Positions 1 to 5,359 of a DNA stretch of 10,758 bases are shown here, in pieces. The notes below the pieces were generated by a model. It was not told where the DNA came from and made no database searches. It worked only from the letters and a program-made list of their open reading frames with translations. Each line of letters begins with the position of its first letter. The stretch's first letter is position 1. The stretch is from DATGEP01 sp035310125 (GTDB lineage Bacteria; Chloroflexota; Ktedonobacteria; Ktedonobacterales; JADMIN01), in NCBI GenBank assembly GCA_035310125.1, contig DATGEP010000020.1, positions 1 through 10,758 on the forward strand, given 5' to 3'. The position numbers and the translations under genes were made by a program.

Positions 1-25
1 ATTTCACCTTACATGAGGAGTTGGT

Positions 26-292
26 ATGAAGGAGATTCTGTCAACTGTCACCAGCAAGGGACAGGTTACAATCCCTAAGGACGTGCGGGAGCAGCTGGGC
101 ATTTCCATACATGACAAGATCGCTTTTGTCATCGAAGATGACGGCACGGTGCGCCTGCAAACGCCAGAATATCCGACCGTTGCGTCGCTGGCCGGAGCCG
201 GCGGTTCGCTGAAGCACCCCCTGTCCTGGGATGAGATGCGCGACATCGCACGCGAGGATCGTCATCTAGAGTCGAAGATCAAGCAGTCATGA
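26..292 (+). CDS. vapB: AbrB/MazE-fold (SpoVT-AbrB) antitoxin
   Basis: This 88-aa protein has the classic AbrB/MazE swapped-hairpin DNA-binding domain over residues 5-48: a TSKGQVTIPKDVR core, then an LGI-DK-AF-I-DG-V-L pattern. In this family the N-terminal domain dimerises and binds the operon's own promoter, while the C-terminal tail (here about 50-88, charged, with WDEMRDIAREDR) wraps and inhibits the toxin. The start at 26 is supported by GAGGAG at 15-20, five bases upstream. Its stop overlaps the start of the PIN-domain gene (ATGA at 289-292), so the two are translationally coupled, as expected for a type II toxin-antitoxin operon. The promoter lies outside the window, since only 25 bases precede the gene. 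The family and the role as antitoxin are quite secure; the exact VapB label rests on the PIN partner. Confidence 0.93.
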   Translation: MKEILSTVTSKGQVTIPKDVREQLGISIHDKIAFVIEDDGTVRLQTPEYPTVASLAGAGGSLKHPLSWDEMRDIAREDRHLESKIKQS

Positions 293-711
293 CACATCCC
301 TTTGTGGATATGGATGTCATCGTCCGCCTCATTACGGGAGACGATCCCAAGAAGCAGACGGCTGCGAAAGCATTGTTTGAGCGGGTCGAGCAGGGGCAAC
401 TGACACTGACAGCACCCGATACGGTGATAGCGGATGCCGTCTTTGTGTTGTCGTCACCGCGTCTTTACCACCTTCCACACCCACAGGTTAGCGCGATGCT
501 TGCAGCTCTCGTTCGTTTGCCCCACTTCCGCGTGCGTAACCGCCCGGCAGTTCTTCGTGCGCTGGAACTGTACGCGACAGTCAACCGGGATTTCGGCGAT
601 CTCCTTATCGTGGCCTCGATGGAACAGGCTCATGCGAACCTGCTGTACTCCTACGACCAGGGCTTTGATCGCTTTACCACTACTTCCGGCATCGCGCGGC
701 GCGAGCCGTAG
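289..711 (+). CDS. vapC: PIN-domain ribonuclease toxin (VapC-like)
   Basis: A 140-aa single PIN domain. VapC toxins are Mg2+-dependent RNases that cut tRNA or rRNA when the antitoxin is lost. The acidic residues expected in the active site can be placed: D7 (VDMDVIVR, with the conserved L-GDD stretch following), D49 in TVIADAVFVL where most relatives have Glu, D104 in the DFGDLLIVA motif, and D123 in YSYDQGFDRF. The size is normal for the family (about 130-140 aa). The start codon overlaps the antitoxin stop, so no separate ribosome binding site is needed. The E-to-D change at residue 49 is conservative and may keep activity, but it is unusual. Two small stem-loops follow the stop codon without a T-run. 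Assignment to PIN is firm; the target RNA cannot be read from sequence. Confidence 0.92.
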   Translation: MTHPFVDMDVIVRLITGDDPKKQTAAKALFERVEQGQLTLTAPDTVIADAVFVLSSPRLYHLPHPQVSAMLAALVRLPHFRVRNRPAVLRALELYATVNRDFGDLLIVASMEQAHANLLYSYDQGFDRFTTTSGIARREP

Positions 712-746
712 TCGGCGCTCCATCTTCCGCCGAGGGCACAGGCCCT
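712..746 (+). other. Tandem stem-loops after the toxin gene
   Basis: Immediately after the vapC stop, TCGGCG (712-717) can pair with CGCCGA (728-733), and AGGGC (733-737) with GCCCT (742-746). Neither is followed by a T-run, so these are not clear intrinsic terminators. They may protect the 3' end or be fortuitous in GC-rich DNA. Confidence 0.25.
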
Positions 747-793
747 GCTACCATGTAACTATCTTTGGTAACGCTGGCACCGCCGATTCACTG

Positions 794-799
794 TAGAAT
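794..799 (+). promoter_or_regulatory. Possible -10 box (TGTAGAAT) for the VIT1/CCC1 gene
   Basis: TAGAAT preceded by TG-like bases lies 24 bases before the ATG at 824, and the same TAGAAT hexamer serves in the better promoters near 5328 and 7417. No convincing -35 is seen at 16-18 bp (771-776 reads ACGCTG), so this would have to act as a weak extended -10 element. Confidence 0.35.
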
Positions 800-823
800 C
801 CGGCAGAGATAGGGCAGGACTTG

Positions 824-1600
824 ATGACCGAATCCCTTGAGCAAGATATACCCCGCCGTCAGGCAGTGACTCCCGACGGGGCGCAAGAGCCTGGCAACGA
901 TATCTTCGCGGAGCGCGCACGCATCGCGCGCCTGAGCCGCGTCCGCGAGCTGGTCTTCGGCTCGCTGGATGGACTGCTCGTGCCGCTCGGCGTCGTGAGC
1001 GGCGTAGCCGGCGGGACGATGCACTCCCAGGTTGTCATTATCGCTGGGCTGGCCGAGGCGTTCGCCGGCGCTCTCTCGATGGGTGCGGGCGAGTTCATCT
1101 CCGGGCGTGCGGAGGCACAGGTCCATCAGACGGAGATCCAGAAGGAGCGCGCAGAGATTGAGCAGAATCCGCGTTTCGAGCGTGCGGAGATGGCGCTGCT
1201 GCTCCAGCGAGAGGGCATTGCTCCGGTAGACGCCAATCACATCGCGGATATTCTGGAGCGCTATCCGCGTGCCTACGAGAACACCATGATCGAGAAGGAG
1301 CTTGGACTCCAGGCGGATGTGGACCTCGTGCGCATCCCGGAGGCGCTCACGATAGGCATCTCCTATGTCATCGGGTCCATTTTCCCGCTGATCGCGTACT
1401 TCTTCTTTCCCGTCCCAACAGCGCTCCCCATCTCCATCGTCCTGACCATCGTCGCGCTCATTATCGTTGGCATCATTAAGGGCAAGCTCGCCTCGCTCAA
1501 TATGGCTCGCAGCATCGCGGAGGTTGTCATCGTCGGCGGCGCTTCCGCACTGGGTGGCTACCTCCTGGGTACCATCGTACCGCGGCTTTTCGGCTTCTGA
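824..1600 (+). CDS. VIT1/CCC1-family (DUF125) Fe2+/Mn2+ transporter
   Basis: A 258-aa membrane protein of the vacuolar iron transporter family. The family signature is clear: FGSLDGLLVPLGVVSGVAGG (about 45-64) forms helix 1, and AGLAEAFAGALSMGAGEFIS (74-93) forms helix 2. A charged Glu-rich cytoplasmic segment follows (about 95-165), which in known members binds metal, and then three more helices at about 171-195, 200-219 and 230-252. Members move Fe2+ or Mn2+ out of the cytoplasm, usually by proton antiport, so a detoxification role is likely. The N-terminus carries about 40 polar residues before helix 1 and no fused ferritin domain. An in-frame TTG at 821 directly precedes the ATG; ATG 824 is preferred, with AGGGCAGGA just upstream. 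The metal specificity is inferred. Confidence 0.9.
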   Translation: MTESLEQDIPRRQAVTPDGAQEPGNDIFAERARIARLSRVRELVFGSLDGLLVPLGVVSGVAGGTMHSQVVIIAGLAEAFAGALSMGAGEFISGRAEAQVHQTEIQKERAEIEQNPRFERAEMALLLQREGIAPVDANHIADILERYPRAYENTMIEKELGLQADVDLVRIPEALTIGISYVIGSIFPLIAYFFFPVPTALPISIVLTIVALIIVGIIKGKLASLNMARSIAEVVIVGGASALGGYLLGTIVPRLFGF

Positions 1601-1712
1601 GCCGGTGGCCAGGTGCTGGCGCTCCAAGCCAGGGTCCGTGAATCACGCGACAGGCCGAGCGCTTCCTCCGCTCGCGGGGTGTGGCAGGAGTGAGGTTACT
1701 TCTGGCCCTCCA

Positions 1713-1742
1713 TAGACACATCGCGCGCCAGACAGGTACAAT
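1713..1742 (+). promoter_or_regulatory. Promoter for coaD
   Basis: TAGACA at 1713-1718 matches the -35 consensus at five of six positions, and TACAAT at 1737-1742 matches the -10 at five of six, with an 18-bp spacer. Transcription would begin near 1749, about 33 bases before the GTG start. This is one of the best promoters in the window and indicates that coaD is transcribed apart from the upstream transporter. Confidence 0.65.
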
Positions 1743-1781
1743 GCGCATGCAAAAGCCATCTCAGAGAGCGAGGTCCGCACA

Positions 1782-2309
1782 GTGCAGCAGATCCCTCCGC
1801 AGGGCGCGCATGCCGGCTCCAGCCGGCGAGTAGCCATTTACCCCGGCTCGTTCGATCCTATGCACAAAGGTCATCTCGATATCGCCAAACGCGCCTCACG
1901 GCTGGTGGACGAGCTAGTCGTCGCCGTCACCCTCATTACCAGCAAGTCGCTCATGTTTACTGCCGACGAGCGCATCGCGCTCTGGCGGGAGGCTCTGGCC
2001 GACGAGGGGCTGACCAACGTGCGTGTAGCGCATTTCGAGGGCCTCACCGTTGAGTTTGCCCGCAGCGTTGGTGCGCAGGCCATCATCAAGGGATTGCGCG
2101 CCGTCACGGACTTCGAGTTCGAGTTTCAGCAGGCACTCATGAACCGCAAGCTCGCCCCTGAGATCGAGACGCTGATGATCGTCACCGCCCTGCCCCACCT
2201 CTTCATCAGCTCGTCTCTGCTCAAAGAGGTCGCCCGGCTCGACGGCGACCTCGACGGCATCGTCACCCCTGGCGTCGCGCGGGCGCTCCAGGAGAAGCTG
2301 GGACACTGA
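1782..2309 (+). CDS. coaD: Phosphopantetheine adenylyltransferase
   Basis: A 175-aa protein of the nucleotidyltransferase superfamily. CoaD joins ATP and 4'-phosphopantetheine to give dephospho-CoA, the penultimate step of coenzyme A synthesis, in the cytoplasm. Visible marks are YPGSFDPMHKGHLDIAKRA (20-38, with the HxGH-type nucleotide-binding motif as HKGH), IIKGLRAVTDFEFEFQQALM (101-120), NRKLAPEIETL and the C-terminal FISSSLLKEVARL (141-153), which corresponds to the ISSS-x-x-(K/R)E motif. The core is normal in length; about 16 residues precede the usual first strand. GTG 1782 is chosen because GAGAGCGAGG lies just upstream and no other start exists in frame before the YPGSFDP motif. It lies convergent to the helicase gene, 80 bases away. 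The identification is secure. Confidence 0.97.
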   Translation: MQQIPPQGAHAGSSRRVAIYPGSFDPMHKGHLDIAKRASRLVDELVVAVTLITSKSLMFTADERIALWREALADEGLTNVRVAHFEGLTVEFARSVGAQAIIKGLRAVTDFEFEFQQALMNRKLAPEIETLMIVTALPHLFISSSLLKEVARLDGDLDGIVTPGVARALQEKLGH

Positions 2310-2389
2310 ACACGCTTTCTGGCTCACCACCCGCATCGAGCCGGCGGAGCGGAAACGGCGGCATCCCAGCGAATGAACCCGCGCCGTCC

Positions 2390-4480
2390 CTAGCGACGGC
2401 CGCGCTTCTCGAAGGGGCGTCCGAACGAGCGCTCACCGCGCTCACTCCGTGTGCCGCTTTTGCGTCCCGCTGCCGGCGTGCGTGCCGCGCGTGGTGGCAC
2501 GCGGAGCGAGCGCCGCTCCTCGCGCTCCCAACGCTCGCCGGGCCGCCGTGTCTCGCCATCGCGCTCGACCCGCCCGCGCCCGGTGGGCCGCTCGGCGCGG
2601 TCGCGTCCGGCGTTTCGCTCGTAGCGATCATGCCCCTCGCCACGGGCAGGACGCCGCCGCTCTTCGGCGTCCATTTCCGCCTGCCAGTCGCCCGGTGGCA
2701 GCGCCACACTTGCCCGCGGCGCGCGACCCCGTATAGTTGTCGCGTTCAGCGCCGCCCGCACCGTTTCGGCTGCCTCTTCGGGCACTTCCACAAATGAGAA
2801 GGTGTCATAGAGATCAATATCGCCGATGGCGTCACCCGGAACGCCCGCCTCATTGGCAATCGCCCCCACCAGATCAGCCGGCCGCACACCGTCGCGCTTG
2901 CCCACCCGCAAGAACAGTCGCGTCATCACGCCACCAGGCATGCGCCGCTCGCGTGCGCCGCGCTCTTTGCCGCGCGCCCCGCGTGTATCGCTGGCGTCTC
3001 GCCGCCCAGCGCGCTCACGCTCCTGCTCGGCGGTCGCTTCTTCCGCAGCCGGTATTCCCGCCGTTTCGGGCGTCGCTGGCTGCGTGATCCACGACTCGGT
3101 ATGTCCGGGACGGCGGGCCTCGCGCGCCTGCGCCGCCATCTTGAACGCCGCCGCCGCCAGCTCTGTCGCGTCGTGTGTTCCCGCCAGGTCCTCCACCATC
3201 GCTAAGAAAGCATCGAGCTGACCGCCGTCCAAAATTGCCAGCAGATCTTCGCGGAACTCGGCGCGCCGGCGCGCCGCTACATCCGCTGGTGTCGGGAGAC
3301 GCAGCCGCTCCAGCCGCCGGTGTATCGCGCGCTCGATTCCCTGGAGCATGCGCCGCTCGCGCGGCGTTACGAGTGTCAGTGCTTCGCCTGTCGCGCCCGC
3401 GCGCCCCGTCCGCCCGATGCGATGCACATATGACTCCGCATCCAGCGGCAGATCATAGTTGATGATGTGGCTCACATCGGGAATATCCAACCCCCGCGCC
3501 GCCACGTCCGTCGCTACCAACAGCTGCGTATGCCCCGCGCGGAACCGTTCCATAATGCGCTCGCGCTGCGACTGGTTGATCTCGCCGTGGATCGCTTGCG
3601 CGAGGTAGCCCTGCCCGTTGAGCTGCTCCGCCACCACATCCGCGTCGCGTCGTGTGCGCACGAAGATAATGGCCGACTCCGGCGTTTCCAGGTCCAGGAT
3701 GCGCGCCAGCGCCTCTGGCTTGGCGTGCGCTGGCAGCTCGTAGTAAACCTGACGTACGCGCGGCGCCACCGCCTCGCGCGCTGCCACACTCACGCGCTCG
3801 GGATCGTGCAGAAATCGCTCGGCCAGCGCGGCGATGCGCGGCGGAATCGTCGCCGAGAACAGCGCGCTCTGTCGCCGCTCCGGTAGCTCCGCGAGAATCG
3901 CCTCGATGTCCTCGATGAAGCCCATATCCAGCATCTCATCGGCTTCATCCAGCACCACTGTGTGCACCGTACCCAACCGCAGCGTGCCACGACCCAGATG
4001 ATCCAGCAGGCGCCCCGGCGTCCCCACGACCACCTGCACCCCGCGCGCCAGCGCCCGCAGCTGCCGCTCATAGGGTGCGCCGCCGTAGATCGGCAGTGTC
4101 ACCATCTCGCGATATTTGCCCAGTGTAAGCAGTGCTTCCGACACCTGAATTGCCAGCTCGCGTGTCGGCACGACTACCAGCGCCTGTGGCTCTAGCTTGC
4201 TTACGTCCAGCCGCTCCACGATGGGCAGCCCGTAGGCAGCCGTCTTGCCGGTGCCCGTCGGCGCTTGCGCGATGACATCGCGTCCCGCCAGCAGCAGCGC
4301 GATAGTCTGCTCCTGAATTGGGGTTGGCGCACCGTAGCCCAGATCGGCGATAGCCCGCAGCGCCTCCTGTCCCAGCCCCAACGCGGCAAACCCTGCCCGC
4401 GCGACATCGGTTTCGTTGCTCACGCCCTCGACCGCGCCCGACGCTGCTATGACATCACTGGATTCTGAGGATTCTGACAT
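2390..4480 (-). CDS. deaD: DEAD-box ATP-dependent RNA helicase with DbpA-type RNA-binding domain
   Basis: A 696-aa helicase of the DeaD/CsdA/CshA type, which uses ATP to open short RNA duplexes in ribosome assembly, mRNA decay and cold adaptation. All motifs are intact: Q motif (GYGAPTPIQ, 48-56), I (APTGTGKT, 73-80), Ia (PTRELA, 105-110), Ib (TPGR, 154-157), II (DEAD, 178-181), III (SAT, 209-211), IV (IIFVRTR, 271-277), V (TDVAARG, 324-330) and VI (HRIGRTGR, 353-360). After a linker rich in charge and Ala (about 455-515) comes a DbpA-like RNA-recognition domain (about 518-594: TRLFLRVGKRDGVRPADLVG through FSFVEVP), then a ~100-residue Arg/Glu/Gly-rich tail. ATG 4480 is chosen because the Ser/Glu leader begins there and GGAG sits 12 bases upstream. 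The open frame continues to 4780 but would overlap hxlR. No strong promoter is evident; TATGAT and TACAAT on the minus strand (4532-4537, 4583-4588) are possible -10 boxes lacking good -35 partners. Confidence 0.95.
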   Translation of the reverse strand: MSESSESSDVIAASGAVEGVSNETDVARAGFAALGLGQEALRAIADLGYGAPTPIQEQTIALLLAGRDVIAQAPTGTGKTAAYGLPIVERLDVSKLEPQALVVVPTRELAIQVSEALLTLGKYREMVTLPIYGGAPYERQLRALARGVQVVVGTPGRLLDHLGRGTLRLGTVHTVVLDEADEMLDMGFIEDIEAILAELPERRQSALFSATIPPRIAALAERFLHDPERVSVAAREAVAPRVRQVYYELPAHAKPEALARILDLETPESAIIFVRTRRDADVVAEQLNGQGYLAQAIHGEINQSQRERIMERFRAGHTQLLVATDVAARGLDIPDVSHIINYDLPLDAESYVHRIGRTGRAGATGEALTLVTPRERRMLQGIERAIHRRLERLRLPTPADVAARRRAEFREDLLAILDGGQLDAFLAMVEDLAGTHDATELAAAAFKMAAQAREARRPGHTESWITQPATPETAGIPAAEEATAEQERERAGRRDASDTRGARGKERGARERRMPGGVMTRLFLRVGKRDGVRPADLVGAIANEAGVPGDAIGDIDLYDTFSFVEVPEEAAETVRAALNATTIRGRAPRASVALPPGDWQAEMDAEERRRPARGEGHDRYERNAGRDRAERPTGRGRVERDGETRRPGERWEREERRSLRVPPRAARTPAAGRKSGTRSERGERSFGRPFEKRGRR

Positions 4481-4641
4481 CGTCTTGAAATACTCCACAT
4501 ACTCATCTGTGTTTTGCACATCATTGCCAGTATCATACGTCGCGGGCCACGCTTCCCCAGATATCGTGCGTGCGCCGCCAGCATTGTATGACAGGCAGAA
4601 AGCGCACCGCCATGCGCGATACGCCAGATCCTTCGCGGGCA

Positions 4642-4707
4642 CAATAAAACGCAGAGAACGCGGCGTTCGCAGACGAATCTGCTCTATGCCTCTCCGCGCC
4701 CTCTGCG
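4642..4707 (-). terminator. Intrinsic terminator of hxlR with nested hairpin
   Basis: Read on the minus strand, the 14-base arm at 4707-4694 pairs over its whole length with the arm at 4663-4650, using two G-U wobbles in RNA. The run TTTTATT follows directly (4649-4643). Inside the 30-base loop a second hairpin, GCAGA-TTCG-TCTGC, can form with a UUCG loop. It begins 17 bases past the hxlR stop, which places it as that gene's terminator and separates it from the helicase gene. On the plus strand the two wobble pairs become A-C mismatches, so the element is directional. Confidence 0.8.
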
Positions 4708-4724
4708 CCGCTCCTGCCCTCGTC

Positions 4725-5108
4725 TCAGTTCGAGCAGCCGCATCCGAGCCAGTGATTGCCATACGAACGCATCGCGTCAATCACCTCGGCGAGCGCCTGG
4801 CCTTTCTCCGTCAGCGAGTACTCCACCCTCGGCGGCACCTCGGCATACGTCTTCCGGTGCAACACGCCCTCGCGTTCCAGCGCCGAGAGCCGCTCCGAGA
4901 GCGTCTTCGGGCTGATACCAGCCAGCGACCGCTCCAGCTCGCTAAAGCGTTTTGTGCCTGTGGTCAGGTCGCGGATAATCAGCAGCGTCCACTTGCCACT
5001 AATGATTTCCGCCGTACGCGCCACCGGACAGACGACCTTATCAGCGACCGCTGTCTCGACCGTGATCGTCTTAAGAGTCTCCCCGGCGACCGGGATTCGC
5101 TGTGTCAT
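4725..5108 (-). CDS. HxlR-family winged-helix transcriptional regulator
   Basis: A 127-aa regulator of the HxlR family: dimeric winged-helix DNA-binding proteins, several of which sense aldehydes, quinones, hypochlorite or disulfide stress through a conserved Cys. The signature CPVARTAEIISGKWTLLIIR (27-46) carries the sensor-type Cys27, KRFSELERSLAGISPKTLSERL (53-74) forms the recognition region, and YAEVPPRVEYSLTEKG (88-103) the wing. The C-terminus adds CGCSN, giving two more cysteines (C123, C125) close together. ATG 5108 is chosen because GAGGAG stands nine bases upstream at 5123-5118; the alternative ATG at 5165 has no such site. It is divergent from the secreted propeller gene at 5360, with an operator-like repeat cluster between them, so autoregulation and control of that neighbour are plausible. 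The inducer is unknown. Confidence 0.93.
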   Translation of the reverse strand: MTQRIPVAGETLKTITVETAVADKVVCPVARTAEIISGKWTLLIIRDLTTGTKRFSELERSLAGISPKTLSERLSALEREGVLHRKTYAEVPPRVEYSLTEKGQALAEVIDAMRSYGNHWLGCGCSN

Positions 5109-5131
5109 GGTCTCCGGCTCCTCTCCGCTGC

Positions 5132-5209
5132 TCAACTCATGGCAGCAAACGTGCTTCCCGCGCATGCCGCATCAATGGTCCGTCCGTGGTGATAGTGACG
5201 GATTCGCAA
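5132..5209 (-). CDS. Possible 25-codon leader ORF upstream of hxlR
   Basis: On the minus strand a full AAGGAGG (5223-5217) stands seven bases before TTG 5209, which opens a 25-codon frame rich in His, Arg and Tyr near its start (RIRHYHHGR) and ending in TGA at 5134-5132. The stop is 23 bases before the hxlR ATG. A leader peptide that couples to or attenuates hxlR would look like this. Against it: the start is TTG, no ATG is available, and TATACA just after the AAGGAGG could instead be a -10 box (with TTTACT 17 bp upstream), in which case this site would not be transcribed. I do not recognise the peptide. Confidence 0.3.
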   Translation of the reverse strand: MRIRHYHHGRTIDAACAGSTFAAMS

Positions 5210-5225
5210 ATGTATACCTCCTTCC

Positions 5226-5260
5226 AAGTTTATAGTAAAGTGCGAAACTTTGCAACTTTG
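5226..5260. promoter_or_regulatory. Operator-like repeat cluster in the hxlR/propeller intergenic region
   Basis: The stretch contains overlapping repeats. AAGTTT (5226-5231) mirrors AAACTT (5245-5250). AAAGT (5237-5241) mirrors ACTTT (5247-5251) across a 5-base centre. AACTTTG occurs twice in tandem with an 8-base period (5246-5252 and 5254-5260). It overlaps the likely hxlR promoter, which is where an HxlR autoregulatory site is expected. The link to HxlR is inferred. Confidence 0.45.
5229..5255 (-). promoter_or_regulatory. Possible hxlR promoter
   Basis: On the minus strand TTGCAA (5255-5250) and TATAAA (5234-5229) lie 15 bp apart, which is short, though the -10 is good. An alternative pair is TTTACT (5239-5234) with TATACA (5216-5211) at 17 bp. 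The two readings differ in whether the AAGGAGG at 5223-5217 is in the transcript. Confidence 0.4.
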
Positions 5261-5304
5261 TACGCATAAAGACGCAAATCTGATACCCATTTGTGCCTTT
5301 CTAC

Positions 5305-5333
5305 TTGCCAGGTGTGCGTTGGCACCTTAGAAT
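5305..5333 (+). promoter_or_regulatory. Promoter for the secreted propeller gene
   Basis: TTGCCA (5305-5310) and TAGAAT (5328-5333) each match consensus at five of six positions with an exact 17-bp spacer. Transcription would start near 5340, about 20 bases before ATG 5360. The spacer carries nested inverted repeats, TGCCA (5306-5310) with TGGCA (5320-5324) and AGGTG (5310-5314) with CACCT (5323-5327), which could be a repressor site. Confidence 0.65.
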
Positions 5334-5359
5334 AGCACTTCGAAGCCAAGCAAAGAGAC

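Noticed and set aside
788..1627. 279-aa minus-strand open frame opposite the VIT1/CCC1 gene
   Set aside because: It is the antisense shadow of a clearly conserved membrane protein; its composition (His, Arg, Asp, no domain) shows no family.
1656..1674. CGAGCG...CGCTCG stem after the VIT1/CCC1 gene as a terminator
   Set aside because: The six-base stem has no following T-run; it is no better than expected in GC-rich intergenic DNA.
2310..2389. A shared bidirectional terminator between coaD and the helicase gene
   Set aside because: Only weak GC pairing (CCGGCGG with CCG-type words) and no T-runs on either strand were found.
4481..4780. Extension of the DEAD-box frame by 100 residues to 4780
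   Set aside because: It would overlap the 3' end of hxlR and read through the hxlR terminator, and the added residues resemble no helicase N-terminus; ATG 4480 is a fitting start.
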